Source of the DNA: Desulfosporosinus youngiae DSM 17734
GTDB lineage: Bacteria > Bacillota > Desulfitobacteriia > Desulfitobacteriales > Desulfitobacteriaceae
DNA: 64,000 nucleotides
Reading direction: 5' to 3'
Assembly (NCBI RefSeq): GCF_000244895.1
Contig: NZ_CM001441.1
Span: 4,368,198 to 4,432,197, forward strand
Shown piece by piece: positions 43,211 to 51,611 of this stretch; within the stretch, counting starts at the first letter, position 1, and each line of letters opens with the position of its first letter. The notes under the pieces are model-generated. The model was given only the letters and a program-made list of their open reading frames with translations. It was not told the DNA's origin and ran no database searches. The translations under genes and the position numbers were made by a program.

Positions 43211-45637
43211 TTAGTCAGGCAAATCCGTCTTAGCATAATCCATTGCTGATTCAGGGCTCGAGCCGGCACTGTTTGCCGCTCTTACTTTGTAATAATAGGT
43301 TGTATCTGCCCAGAGGCCTGTATTCGTGTAACTGGTGGTGGAAACTGTTGCAATATGAGAGTAGGTTCCGGAAGAGGAAGTGGCACCGTAAACATAATAG
43401 GATGTGGCATTACTGACTGAATCCCAGGTTAGATTAATTTGACTGGAACTCACCGCCGTTACCTCTAACCCTGTCGGAGCCGCTGGTGTATCGTAATCAT
43501 CATAATCTTCTTCATCAATGTTGATAAGAATACTGTTGGGTACTACAACTATTCCTCCAAAAATAACTTCTTTCTTAATACTCCTAATTTTGCTCTTAAA
43601 GAAGTTTATGGTAACCGGATCTACAGGATCACTGACTAAAAACACGGGGGAATTTGTTATAGAAGCTAAGGCGGCCCCGGCTAGGGCATCGGCATAGTTT
43701 TCCCCGGTTGATTCATAACATGTGCTGAAATCAAGTTCATCAGCAAATTCTTTAATAATACTAATATTTGTATCATACCTGGTATTTCCGCTTAATCTTC
43801 TGGGAGAGGGAAGTTGTTTAAGGACATTATCGCTGATGATCCCTGTCCCTCCCACTACATAGGTGCTTTGGGCATTTTTTTCTAAATACCCTTTGATGTT
43901 TTCAGGTAATTTATCTTTGGGGGTGAGTAAAATAGGCATTCCTTTCATGGCAGCTATGGGCGCAATGGATAAAGCATCGGGAAAGGTCTCTCCACTGGCA
44001 ATCACCGCTTGGTCAAATTCCCCGATTGCCTGGGCAATTTTGATCGATGTGTCATATTTATCAGTCCCAGCGATCCTGGTTACCCCTATCCCCAGGTCTT
44101 TTATACTTTGCTCAACTCCGGAGGATATAATACCGGTTCCACCGATGATAATTACTTTTTTCACCTTTAAACGGACGAGCTGAGTCTTTGTTTGTTCGTG
44201 CAAGATATTCTTAGTTGTTAGTAATAAAGGAGCGTTATATTTTTGGGCAAGAGGAGCGCTGCATAAGGCATCCGCGAAGTTCTCCCCACTTACGATAACA
44301 GCATAGTAAGAAGTGATCCATCCAGACTTAGCAACTTCTGCAGAGGTTCCATACATATCCTCGCCGGCTAAGCGATCAGACTGGATATCCGAGGAAGGTT
44401 CTGTAGGAATGGTGCCATCTGTCTTAGCAGTGATTGCATAAGCACTTGAGGAATAGCCGCTGCTGCTCCAGTTGTTTACAGCAGTGACTTTGTAGTAATA
44501 AGTAGTATTCGGCGATAAGCCGGTATCGGTATAGTTCGAAGTAGTTGTTGTCGAGATCTTGGAGTATGTTCCTGAAGAAGCCGTCGAGCGATATACGTAA
44601 TAGGATGTTGCTTCACTCACGGAATCCCAATCCAGATAGATCCTGCTGGAACTCTCGGCCCTTGCGGTCAGATCTGTTGGAGCGGATAGATCTGACTCGT
44701 CAGATCTATCTGTCGTTGCATAATCTCTAGAAGAATATTCACTTGTTTTTGAATTCCTGACTGCCTTGACCTTATAGTAATAAGTGGTGTCTGATTTTAA
44801 ATCACTGTCTGTATATTTTGAAGATGTGGCTGTCCCAATCTTAGAGTAGGTGCCCGACGAAGTTGTTGATCTGTACACATAATAGGATGTTGCATTACTG
44901 ACCGAATCCCAATCCAGATAGATTTCGCTGGAGCTTTCAGCGCTGGCCCTAAGGTCTGTTGGTGCTGACAATGAGTCATCTTCATCAGAATCCAGGGTCT
45001 TGGCATAGTCCTTAGAGGAATATTCACTCGTTTTTGAGTTCCTAACTGTCTTGACCTTATAGTAATAAGTGGTGTCTGATTCTAAATCACTGTCTGTATA
45101 GCGCGAGGATGTGGCTGTCCCAATCTTAGAGTAGGTGCCCGACGAAGTTGTTGATCTGTATACATAATAAGATGTTGCATTGCTGACCGAATCCCAATCC
45201 AGATAGATTTCACTGGAGCTTTCCGCGGTGGCGGTGAGGCCGGTTGGTGCTGACAATGAGTCATCTTCATCTGAATCCAGAGTAGTTTCATAGGTTCTAG
45301 AAGAGTAGGCACTTGTTGTTCCAGAACTGTTTACTGAGACTACCTTGTAATAATAGGTGGTTTCCGATTTCAAATTGGAGTCTGTATAACGAGAGGTTGT
45401 GGTTGTGGCGATCTTGAAATAAGTACCTGACGATGATGTTGCCCTATAGACATAATAGGATGCTGCATCACTTACAGAATCCCAATCCAAGTAAATTTCG
45501 CTGGAGCTTTCGGCGCTGGCCGTAAGATCAGTCGGTGCTGAAGGAATACTCGCCGCAAGCGTAACTTTCGGAACTATTAGGACAGCAAAAAAGAAACATA
45601 GTACTAAAGTTAATAATCTCAGACTGTTTTTTTTCAT
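43211..45637 (-). CDS. Secreted protein with five fibronectin III domains and three cell-wall-binding repeats
   Basis: The 808-residue protein has a signal peptide ending near KVTLAAS, four N-terminal fibronectin III domains (about residues 33-125, 130-220, 225-310, 315-410), three cell-wall-binding repeat 2 units (about 425-690; motifs SGENFADALCSAPLAQ, IIGGTGIISSGVEQ, YVVGGTGIISDNV) and a fifth fibronectin III domain at the end. The binding repeats attach non-covalently to the wall. The domain copies are nearly identical in DNA at 285-bp period. AGGAGGT precedes ATG. Confidence 0.93.
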   Translation of the reverse strand: MKKNSLRLLTLVLCFFFAVLIVPKVTLAASIPSAPTDLTASAESSSEIYLDWDSVSDAASYYVYRATSSSGTYFKIATTTTSRYTDSNLKSETTYYYKVVSVNSSGTTSAYSSRTYETTLDSDEDDSLSAPTGLTATAESSSEIYLDWDSVSNATSYYVYRSTTSSGTYSKIGTATSSRYTDSDLESDTTYYYKVKTVRNSKTSEYSSKDYAKTLDSDEDDSLSAPTDLRASAESSSEIYLDWDSVSNATSYYVYRSTTSSGTYSKIGTATSSKYTDSDLKSDTTYYYKVKAVRNSKTSEYSSRDYATTDRSDESDLSAPTDLTARAESSSRIYLDWDSVSEATSYYVYRSTASSGTYSKISTTTTSNYTDTGLSPNTTYYYKVTAVNNWSSSGYSSSAYAITAKTDGTIPTEPSSDIQSDRLAGEDMYGTSAEVAKSGWITSYYAVIVSGENFADALCSAPLAQKYNAPLLLTTKNILHEQTKTQLVRLKVKKVIIIGGTGIISSGVEQSIKDLGIGVTRIAGTDKYDTSIKIAQAIGEFDQAVIASGETFPDALSIAPIAAMKGMPILLTPKDKLPENIKGYLEKNAQSTYVVGGTGIISDNVLKQLPSPRRLSGNTRYDTNISIIKEFADELDFSTCYESTGENYADALAGAALASITNSPVFLVSDPVDPVTINFFKSKIRSIKKEVIFGGIVVVPNSILINIDEEDYDDYDTPAAPTGLEVTAVSSSQINLTWDSVSNATSYYVYGATSSSGTYSHIATVSTTSYTNTGLWADTTYYYKVRAANSAGSSPESAMDYAKTDLPD

Positions 45638-45901
45638 TACTCTACCTCCTATTATAAGAGTTTTTTCTCATATCTCCCTTTAAAAGCCTTTTCTATTGTC
45701 TGGTTGAATCACGTTCCTCCCGGTTTCCGCTTACTTTTACTTTATTCTTTTTATATCTTCATAATCCTTCCTGTGTTAGAAACTATTTCTTTCCGAGGGT
45801 GTTCCTTTTCATCTTCAGTGGAGGCAGTCTCCCACCTAAGTCTTGATGTTCGGCTTTACCTAAACAAGTTCACTGTCAGGGCAAGATTATTTTTAATTTT
45901 T

Positions 45902-45938
45902 TCAGTAGACTTTCAGTTAAGCCTCAGCTTCATTTCAG
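45902..45938. promoter_or_regulatory. Four CTGA repeats at 11-bp period in the 45.6-46.3 kb divergent region
   Basis: TCAG occurs on the plus strand at 45902, 45913, 45924 and 45935 (CTGA on the minus strand), each exactly 11 bp apart. It lies 265-300 bp upstream of the fibronectin/wall-binding gene and 330 bp from the DUF4342 gene. The remainder of this 630-bp gap shows no gene I trust. Confidence 0.55.
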
Positions 45939-46267
45939 AATTTTATTGCATAATTACATTGCTTGGGCACACTGAATTAAGGGGTTTATCAAGGCTGATG
46001 CACTGTCTATAAACTAAAGTAATCCATGTCACTATGAGCACCGGTTGAATTCGCAGTCTCCGGGAGCTTTTTTCTATTTGCACTTTGTAGATTCTTAAAA
46101 TCTAAAAAGCCTTGAAATATAGGGGATTTCAACAGCTCTTCATTAACTTTAAAGAATTAAATTTTAATCTTATTTTAATTTTCATCAAATTTTCCTTGAA
46201 GACTTTTAGGGTAGAATTCATACATAGTCAGTTACGGCACATAACAAAAATCAAGGAGGAATTCTAA

Positions 46268-46816
46268 ATGACAACCTTAGAAAATGTAGAAAAATTACGA
46301 GCGATGGCAAATATAAGCTTTGCCGAGGCCAAAGCTGCCCTGGATGAAGCCAATGGGGATTTGCTTGAAGCCATCATTCTTTTGGAGAAACAAGGTAAGA
46401 TCATCGCACCGGCAGGAGGCGGTTATTACAACAGTCAAACCGCCGGCGGCAGCTCAGGACCAAGCAACGATTTTTGCTGGGAAAAGCAAAGTCATCATCA
46501 CTGTCATCATGGAGAAGGTTTTAAGTCTCATATGAAGAAATTGGGAAAATTTTGCCGAAAGATGATTCGCAAGGGTAATGCGAATTCCTTCGAAGTTCTC
46601 AAGGGTGAGGAGAGCAAAGCTTCTGCTCCTGTCACCGGCTTGGTCTTAATGTTGATCTTTGTTCCTTGGATTACTATTCCTCTGCTTATTATAGGGCTAT
46701 TCTTTGGTTTCCGTTATCGTTTCAACGGACCCGATTTCAGCGGAAATACGGTCAATGACGCCATGGACAGCGCTGCGGATGCTGCCGAAAAATTAAAGAA
46801 ATCCATCGATCTATAA
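46268..46816 (+). CDS. UBA/DUF4342-type membrane protein
   Basis: The 182-residue protein begins with a UBA/TS-N-like helix bundle (LRAMANISFAEAKAALDEAN, GDLLEAIILLEKQGK), then a Gly/Ser/His-rich linker, a basic segment and one or two membrane helices (TGLVLMLIFVPWITIPLLII) as in DUF4342 proteins. AAGGAGG precedes ATG. Function is unknown; the domain order is common in Firmicutes. Confidence 0.8.
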   Translation: MTTLENVEKLRAMANISFAEAKAALDEANGDLLEAIILLEKQGKIIAPAGGGYYNSQTAGGSSGPSNDFCWEKQSHHHCHHGEGFKSHMKKLGKFCRKMIRKGNANSFEVLKGEESKASAPVTGLVLMLIFVPWITIPLLIIGLFFGFRYRFNGPDFSGNTVNDAMDSAADAAEKLKKSIDL

Positions 46817-46829
46817 AAAAATTATTAAC

Positions 46830-46867
46830 AAGAGCGGAAACAGGCCATGTGCCTGCTTCCGCTCTTT
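46830..46867 (+). terminator. Terminator of the DUF4342 gene
   Basis: AAGAGCGGAAACAGGC and GCCTGCTTCCGCTCTT pair with one bulge and are followed by TCTATTTT. Confidence 0.85.
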
Positions 46868-46961
46868 CTATTTTAAACTTCCAAATTCTTGTACTTGAAG
46901 TTTAAGCAGAAGTAAGCTTAAATAACATTAGCTTTAATAATGAATTTTAAAGGAGATAACT

Positions 46962-49205
46962 ATGATTAAACCACTGAGGAAAACGTTCTTAAGCTTATTC
47001 AGCGTACTCTTTCTTATAGGAACGATCCTTCCGGCCTCAGTCGTTTCCTATGCAAAACCGGCATTTGCCGCGGATGCACCTGTGCAAACCAGAGGTGCCA
47101 GTTTATCCACCGTATCTGCAGGTATGTTTCATAGTTTAACTCTTAGTAGTGATGGGACCGTATGGGCTTGGGGAGATAATTCAGAGGGACAGCTAGGTAA
47201 TAACCAAAGTGAGCTTCCGGATAGTTCGACTCCTGTCCAAGCAAGCGATTTGACGAACGTTGTCGCCGTTGCCGCAGGGGGTGCCCATAGTTTGGCCTTG
47301 AAAAACGATGGAACCGTCTGGGGCTGGGGAAATAATGAATTCGGACAGGCCGGATTCGGAAAGATAGAACTAATCGCCGGCGGACCTGACTTCTATATGC
47401 CCGAACAATATTTAAAATCCTATACGCCCCTTCAAGTTCAAGGGCTTACTGATGTGATCGCTATCGCAGCAGGAATGGACTATAGTTTGGCCTTAAAGGC
47501 GGACGGAACCATTTGGTCCTGGGGAAGTAGCCAAAACGGACAGCTTGGAAACCCTTCGGGAAAGGGACTCTTTACGAATATCCCAGCAAAGGTCGTAGTT
47601 GATACTAATGGCCAGGCATTAACCGGGATCACTAAGATTTCTGCCGGAAGTGCCTTTGCTTTAGCCCTTAAAGACGATGGCACTGTCTGGACCTGGGGAG
47701 GCCTGCTCGTAGATGAGGAAGGAGTTCACAATGTGACATCTGCAGCTATACAGGTACACTCCCTAACAGATGTCATTAATATTAGTGCCGGTTATAATCA
47801 CAGCCTTGCTTTAAAAAGCGATGGTACGGTTTGGGGCTGGGGAAAGAATGATCTATTTCAACTTGGAGATCGCGATACCCAACAAAGTTGGAATACACCG
47901 CTTCAGATCAGCGGGATTAATAATGTGCATTCTATTGTAGCCGGGAGTTATCTTAGTCTCGTCTTAAAAACAGACGGTACCGTATGGTCCTGGGGAGGTA
48001 ACTTGTGGGGGCAGCTCGGCGATGCGGTTCCCTTTGAACAAGAGCCCTTGTCCATGAATCCGGTACAAGTTAATGAATTAACTAATGCTACAGCCCTTGC
48101 TTCAGGGTTAGGGTTTGTTATTGCCCGTCAAAGTGGGGGGACTATCTGGGCTTGGGGAGCCAATAGTGAGGGACAGCTTGGAAACAACACGTTTGGCGGA
48201 CCGGTTGTCACCGGAGATATTTTTAATCCGGACGGAACAATCATATCCGGTGTTAATTCACCGGTTAAAAGTTTAATCCAGGCAGGTTCCTTCGAAACTA
48301 CTTCCTTTACCAGATTAGCCGGTCTTGATGCCATGGAAACGTCGGTAAAAATATCCCGGGAAGGCTGGCCTGATAGGGCTTCGACAGCTATTCTGGCAAC
48401 CGTTGTCAATTTTCCGGACGCACTGGCCGCTGCGCCTTTAGCTCATCAATATGATGCTCCGGTTCTGCTCACTGAGAGCAAACAGCTGACACCCAGTGTC
48501 GAACAGGAACTTGGCCGCTTAAAACCTTCCAAAATCATCATTGTCGGCGGAACAGCGGTTGTTTCCCAGGAGATAGAGGATCTTCTTAAGCAAACCTATG
48601 AGGTTACACGTTTATCCGGATATGATCAGTATGAAACTGCGGCGGAAATTGCCGCCGACCTCCATACTATGAATCCCGAAATCTCTGGGAAAGCCGTAAT
48701 TGCCTACGGCGGAAATTTCCCGGACGCCTTAGCTATCTCCTCATTAGCCGCATATCAAGGAATCCCTATCTTGCTTACAGAACAGGCACAGCTTCCTGCA
48801 GCCACTAAAACTGCTCTTCAAGACCTCAATGTCACGGAAACCATCATTGTCGGCGGAACTGCAGTCGTCAGTTCACAGGTTGAAGCCCAGTTAAATGGTG
48901 TAAAACGCTATGCCGGTATTGACCAGTATCAAACCGGGATCGCTATTGCTAAGGGGTTAGGGAATAACTTTGATACTATTTACCTGGCAACAGGGGATAA
49001 CTTCCCGGATGCTCTGGCGGGTTCGGCATTGGCTGCCCGGACCGGAAGTCCCATCATTTTGGTGGATAAATATCTGAACAGCACCGCCGTTACAAATTTC
49101 TTGATAGACCACAACCTTGCTGTTACGGATGCTGCTATTTTAGGAGGAACCGCGGTAATAACTCCAGCGGTCTGGGAGAAAATCACACGTTTCTTTATGT
49201 TATAA
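46962..49205 (+). CDS. Secreted RCC1-repeat protein with three cell-wall-binding repeats
   Basis: The 747-residue protein has a signal peptide (up to about AKPAFAADAP), seven RCC1-type propeller repeats (for example AGMFHSLTLSSDGTVWAWGD, GGAHSLALKNDGTVWGWG) over residues 50-425, and three cell-wall-binding repeat 2 units (about 450-745; VNFPDALAAAPLAHQ, IIVGGTAVVSQEIE, TGDNFPDALAGSALAAR). A wall-anchored propeller of unknown ligand. AAAGGAG precedes ATG. It shares its wall-anchor type with the fibronectin protein at 43.2 kb. Confidence 0.93.
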   Translation: MIKPLRKTFLSLFSVLFLIGTILPASVVSYAKPAFAADAPVQTRGASLSTVSAGMFHSLTLSSDGTVWAWGDNSEGQLGNNQSELPDSSTPVQASDLTNVVAVAAGGAHSLALKNDGTVWGWGNNEFGQAGFGKIELIAGGPDFYMPEQYLKSYTPLQVQGLTDVIAIAAGMDYSLALKADGTIWSWGSSQNGQLGNPSGKGLFTNIPAKVVVDTNGQALTGITKISAGSAFALALKDDGTVWTWGGLLVDEEGVHNVTSAAIQVHSLTDVINISAGYNHSLALKSDGTVWGWGKNDLFQLGDRDTQQSWNTPLQISGINNVHSIVAGSYLSLVLKTDGTVWSWGGNLWGQLGDAVPFEQEPLSMNPVQVNELTNATALASGLGFVIARQSGGTIWAWGANSEGQLGNNTFGGPVVTGDIFNPDGTIISGVNSPVKSLIQAGSFETTSFTRLAGLDAMETSVKISREGWPDRASTAILATVVNFPDALAAAPLAHQYDAPVLLTESKQLTPSVEQELGRLKPSKIIIVGGTAVVSQEIEDLLKQTYEVTRLSGYDQYETAAEIAADLHTMNPEISGKAVIAYGGNFPDALAISSLAAYQGIPILLTEQAQLPAATKTALQDLNVTETIIVGGTAVVSSQVEAQLNGVKRYAGIDQYQTGIAIAKGLGNNFDTIYLATGDNFPDALAGSALAARTGSPIILVDKYLNSTAVTNFLIDHNLAVTDAAILGGTAVITPAVWEKITRFFML

Positions 49206-49247
49206 ACCCTTATGTAAACTCTTGATTATCTGTCATTTCTGTTTTAA

Positions 49248-49301
49248 AACCCCCTTGAAACCACGAAGTATGATAACATATTTCGTGGTTTCAAGGGGGT
49301 T
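49248..49301. terminator. Bidirectional terminator between the RCC1 gene and hgcB
   Basis: A perfect 20-bp stem (AACCCCCTTGAAACCACGAA and its complement) with a 14-base loop serves both converging genes. Confidence 0.88.
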
Positions 49302-49303
49302 AA

Positions 49304-49603
49304 TTAGCAACAACTGCCTCCGCTGCCGCTTGAACAATCGCAGCTCGGTTCCGTTCCGGTCAGCCAGCCCATAATGACAGCGAAGGCACAACCCACACCC
49401 GGCTTAACCTCCAAGGCATCAAAGGGACAGTTTTTGACGCAGGCACCGCATTCCATACACTGATCTTTGTCAACAATCACTGATTTTTTGTCTTTTAATA
49501 AAAATACATTATGGGGACAAACTTCAAGACATCTGCCGCAGCCCGTACATAGATCTGAGTTTATTTTTAACGTTGCCACGTTTTTTAAATATCGATTCTT
49601 CAT
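49304..49603 (-). CDS. hgcB: HgcB, ferredoxin of the mercury-methylation pair
   Basis: HgcB reduces the corrinoid of HgcA during methylmercury formation. The 99-residue protein has two 4Fe-4S motifs, CTGCGRCLEVCP and CMECGACVKNCP; the latter holds the CxECGAC signature with the extra cysteine, and the chain ends in the vicinal pair GGSCC proposed to bind Hg. ATG 49603 has AAGGAG at 8 bases; the GTG three codons earlier is unlikely. It follows hgcA by 12 bp. Confidence 0.94.
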   Translation of the reverse strand: MKNRYLKNVATLKINSDLCTGCGRCLEVCPHNVFLLKDKKSVIVDKDQCMECGACVKNCPFDALEVKPGVGCAFAVIMGWLTGTEPSCDCSSGSGGSCC

Positions 49604-49615
49604 ATCTAACACTCC

Positions 49616-50626
49616 TTAGAGTTTCATAAAGCTATTAACCAAAATCAGAACCATTCCCAGAACCGTCGAGATAATAATCGCGGGGACAGCTTTCCTCATC
49701 TCTTTTAAGACACCCGAAAAGGATGTGAAGGTTGAAGATCCTGTAAAATTCATCGCTAGAAATGCTGATATTGACGGAAGAAGGAACAGATACCCCAGAG
49801 CCCTCAAACTACTGTACTCTGAAGCACCCGTCCCATTCCAGTCATTAAGTATGTTAACGATGATAGCCCAAATAAAACCTAATACCCAACCTTTCCAGGC
49901 AAAAGCCCTGCCCGGAATCCACGGCAGCAGGACTGGGGTTAAAACACATCCTGCCACGACCGCACCCATATAGGCGTAAAAATCAACCAGTCCGAAAGGA
50001 CCCAAGCCAAGGAGATTTAGTAAAAAGAGAACTCCAAAAATCATTAAGGAAATTTTGAACGTACCGACTAATTCCACAGGGGTCAAAACCAGGCGATCAT
50101 AGATGCCGAACCTCACTGTACGCATTTCCTGGGTCGCTTTCATACCTGACTTGATAAATTGTTTGATATCCTCAGCTCTGACCGGCCCATAAACTACTTT
50201 AAAACCCGAAAACTTGGCGACCACGTGAGCACTTATGCCCGGAGCACCTAGCTGTGGTACTATTACCGTTCTGTGCGAGACAACCTTCTCCAGTTGTACT
50301 ATGGCCATACGGTTTAGTAGTTCTTGGGTTCCAAAGGTTCCCTTTCCGGCAGCACACCATACATTGATGCCCTTGGTATCCAGTACCAAAATCCAGGCAT
50401 CGATACCCTTTAGTTCTTTCCTAAGCTTATCAAAGCTCATTTTGTAATTTGCCGAAACCAGAACGGGAGAATTGCTATCTGGTTTTCCCAAACTATAAAG
50501 GCCGGGTTCCACCATATACTTCATTCTGCCAATTCCCCAGCGGGCTTTCCAAGTTCCTAAAATATCACTGAATGTTAATTGGGCTGAAGTTGGCGTGATG
50601 TTCAGTTCTCTGCTGGAAATTTGCAT
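49616..50626 (-). CDS. hgcA: HgcA, corrinoid protein for mercury methylation
   Basis: HgcA passes a methyl carbanion to Hg(II). The 336-residue protein has the N-terminal corrinoid domain with the diagnostic cap-helix motif GINVWCAAGKGTFG, whose Cys91 is the lower cobalt ligand, and a C-terminal domain with about five membrane helices. GAGGTG precedes ATG. It is flanked by arsR and hgcB on the same strand, so the cell is predicted to methylate mercury. Confidence 0.96.
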   Translation of the reverse strand: MQISSRELNITPTSAQLTFSDILGTWKARWGIGRMKYMVEPGLYSLGKPDSNSPVLVSANYKMSFDKLRKELKGIDAWILVLDTKGINVWCAAGKGTFGTQELLNRMAIVQLEKVVSHRTVIVPQLGAPGISAHVVAKFSGFKVVYGPVRAEDIKQFIKSGMKATQEMRTVRFGIYDRLVLTPVELVGTFKISLMIFGVLFLLNLLGLGPFGLVDFYAYMGAVVAGCVLTPVLLPWIPGRAFAWKGWVLGFIWAIIVNILNDWNGTGASEYSSLRALGYLFLLPSISAFLAMNFTGSSTFTSFSGVLKEMRKAVPAIIISTVLGMVLILVNSFMKL

Positions 50627-50684
50627 ATTACTTGCACCTCTTCAAGATCATTTAAGCATTATCAGCTTATTTAGTAAGTCAATT

Positions 50685-51041
50685 TCATTTAGAATTATCG
50701 TTATTTATTTTACAATCCCGTTTGCAATCGTAATCTGTGGAGGTCTGATTAATACTTTTGTCCTTTTTAGATTTAATCTTAGAAATAAACTCAGCGATAG
50801 TTTCTATTGCCTCACCATTGATACTATAATACATCCATGCCCCTTCACGTCTTCCTTTAACAATTCCGCTATCGCACAGAATTCTCATATGATATGACAA
50901 GGTTGGCTGCGTGATTTTAAAGTTATCTAAGAGTTGGCAGGCGCACATTTCACCGCAAGAAAGCAGGTCGACTATGTTCAGACGTGTCTGATCCGCTATT
51001 GCCTTAAATAACAAAACATATTCTGCATAACTATACTTCAT
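50685..51041 (-). CDS. arsR: ArsR-family metal(loid)-responsive repressor
   Basis: The 118-residue winged-helix protein has the ArsR core with a cysteine pair in the sensor helix (CGEMCACQLLDNFKITQPTL) and the wing GRREGAWMYYSING, plus Cys residues near the C-terminus (DYDCKRDCK). It lies 58 bp ahead of hgcA on the same strand. Dyads overlapping its promoter suggest that arsenic, or another thiophilic metal, controls arsR and hgcAB together. Confidence 0.9.
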   Translation of the reverse strand: MKYSYAEYVLLFKAIADQTRLNIVDLLSCGEMCACQLLDNFKITQPTLSYHMRILCDSGIVKGRREGAWMYYSINGEAIETIAEFISKIKSKKDKSINQTSTDYDCKRDCKINNDNSK

Positions 51042-51071
51042 AGAATCAACTCCTTATTGATTTTCAGGTAA

Positions 51072-51130
51072 GGATATAGATAAATATCTATATCCTTATT
51101 ATACCCTTTATATAGATAACTGTCTATATA
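51072..51130 (-). promoter_or_regulatory. arsR-hgcAB promoter with two operators
   Basis: On the minus strand TAGACA (51126-51121) and TATAAT (51103-51098) are 17 bp apart. The dyad TATAGACAGTTATCTATA covers the -35 box, and GGATATAGATA/ATATCTATATCC (51072-51095) lies just past the start site. Both share ATAGAT half-sites, as expected for ArsR. Confidence 0.75.
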
Positions 51131-51212
51131 ATCACTATCAAAGAACTATCGGTTAGGCTTGGAAGAGTAAACTAAAAACCGGTCCGAATCATTCATCTAA
51201 AAAACTGACTTT

Positions 51213-51273
51213 AAAAAAAGCAGCTGCACATGCCTTAGCGCCAAATTAACCGCTTTGCCATGTATAGCTGCTT
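51213..51273 (-). terminator. Terminator of the small 51.3-kb gene
   Basis: On the minus strand AAGCAGCT and AGCTGCTT with further inner pairs (CATG) form a stem followed by TTTTTTT. It ends the transcript of the acyl-CoA synthetase and its small follower. Confidence 0.75.
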
Positions 51274-51344
51274 GGAAATCGTTATTTAGATATAACTCCT
51301 ATTGAGAGAAACTTGATCTCATCCATATTACTTTATCATCAAAA

Positions 51345-51587
51345 TCATTCTGCTGCCTTCTCTTTCCGGGCTTTTTTCTTAAGGGCCTTTGCTTGGCGTT
51401 CCTGATACATCTCCTGAATCCAAACACTTACAGGAGCCTTCCACTGTTCACGTTTGCTGGGTATATTTTTGATTAGACTTCTTGGATTCAATCCCATCTC
51501 TTTGGCCATTTTAATGGTCTCTTCGTTAAGTCTGCATCTCTTTTTAGCCTCAGCCCATTCAGCATCTTTTTTAAGATTATTAGCCAT
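51345..51587 (-). CDS. Small charged protein, unknown function
   Basis: The 80-residue protein is rich in Lys, Glu and Ala (start MANNLKKDAEWAEAKKRCRL, end KKKARKEKAAE) with the segment MAKEMGLNPRSLIKNIPSKR. It is probably helical and soluble. AGAGAGGA precedes ATG. It starts 24 bp after the acyl-CoA synthetase gene and shares its transcript. I recall similar short conserved proteins in Firmicutes but no function. Confidence 0.6.
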   Translation of the reverse strand: MANNLKKDAEWAEAKKRCRLNEETIKMAKEMGLNPRSLIKNIPSKREQWKAPVSVWIQEMYQERQAKALKKKARKEKAAE

Positions 51588-51611
51588 GCATCGGTCCTCT
51601 CTCAGCCTATC

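Noticed and set aside
45704-46012. 102-codon plus-strand frame in the 45.6-46.3 kb gap
   Set aside because: Low-complexity Phe/Leu/Ser composition, no ribosome site, and it runs through the CTGA repeat array.
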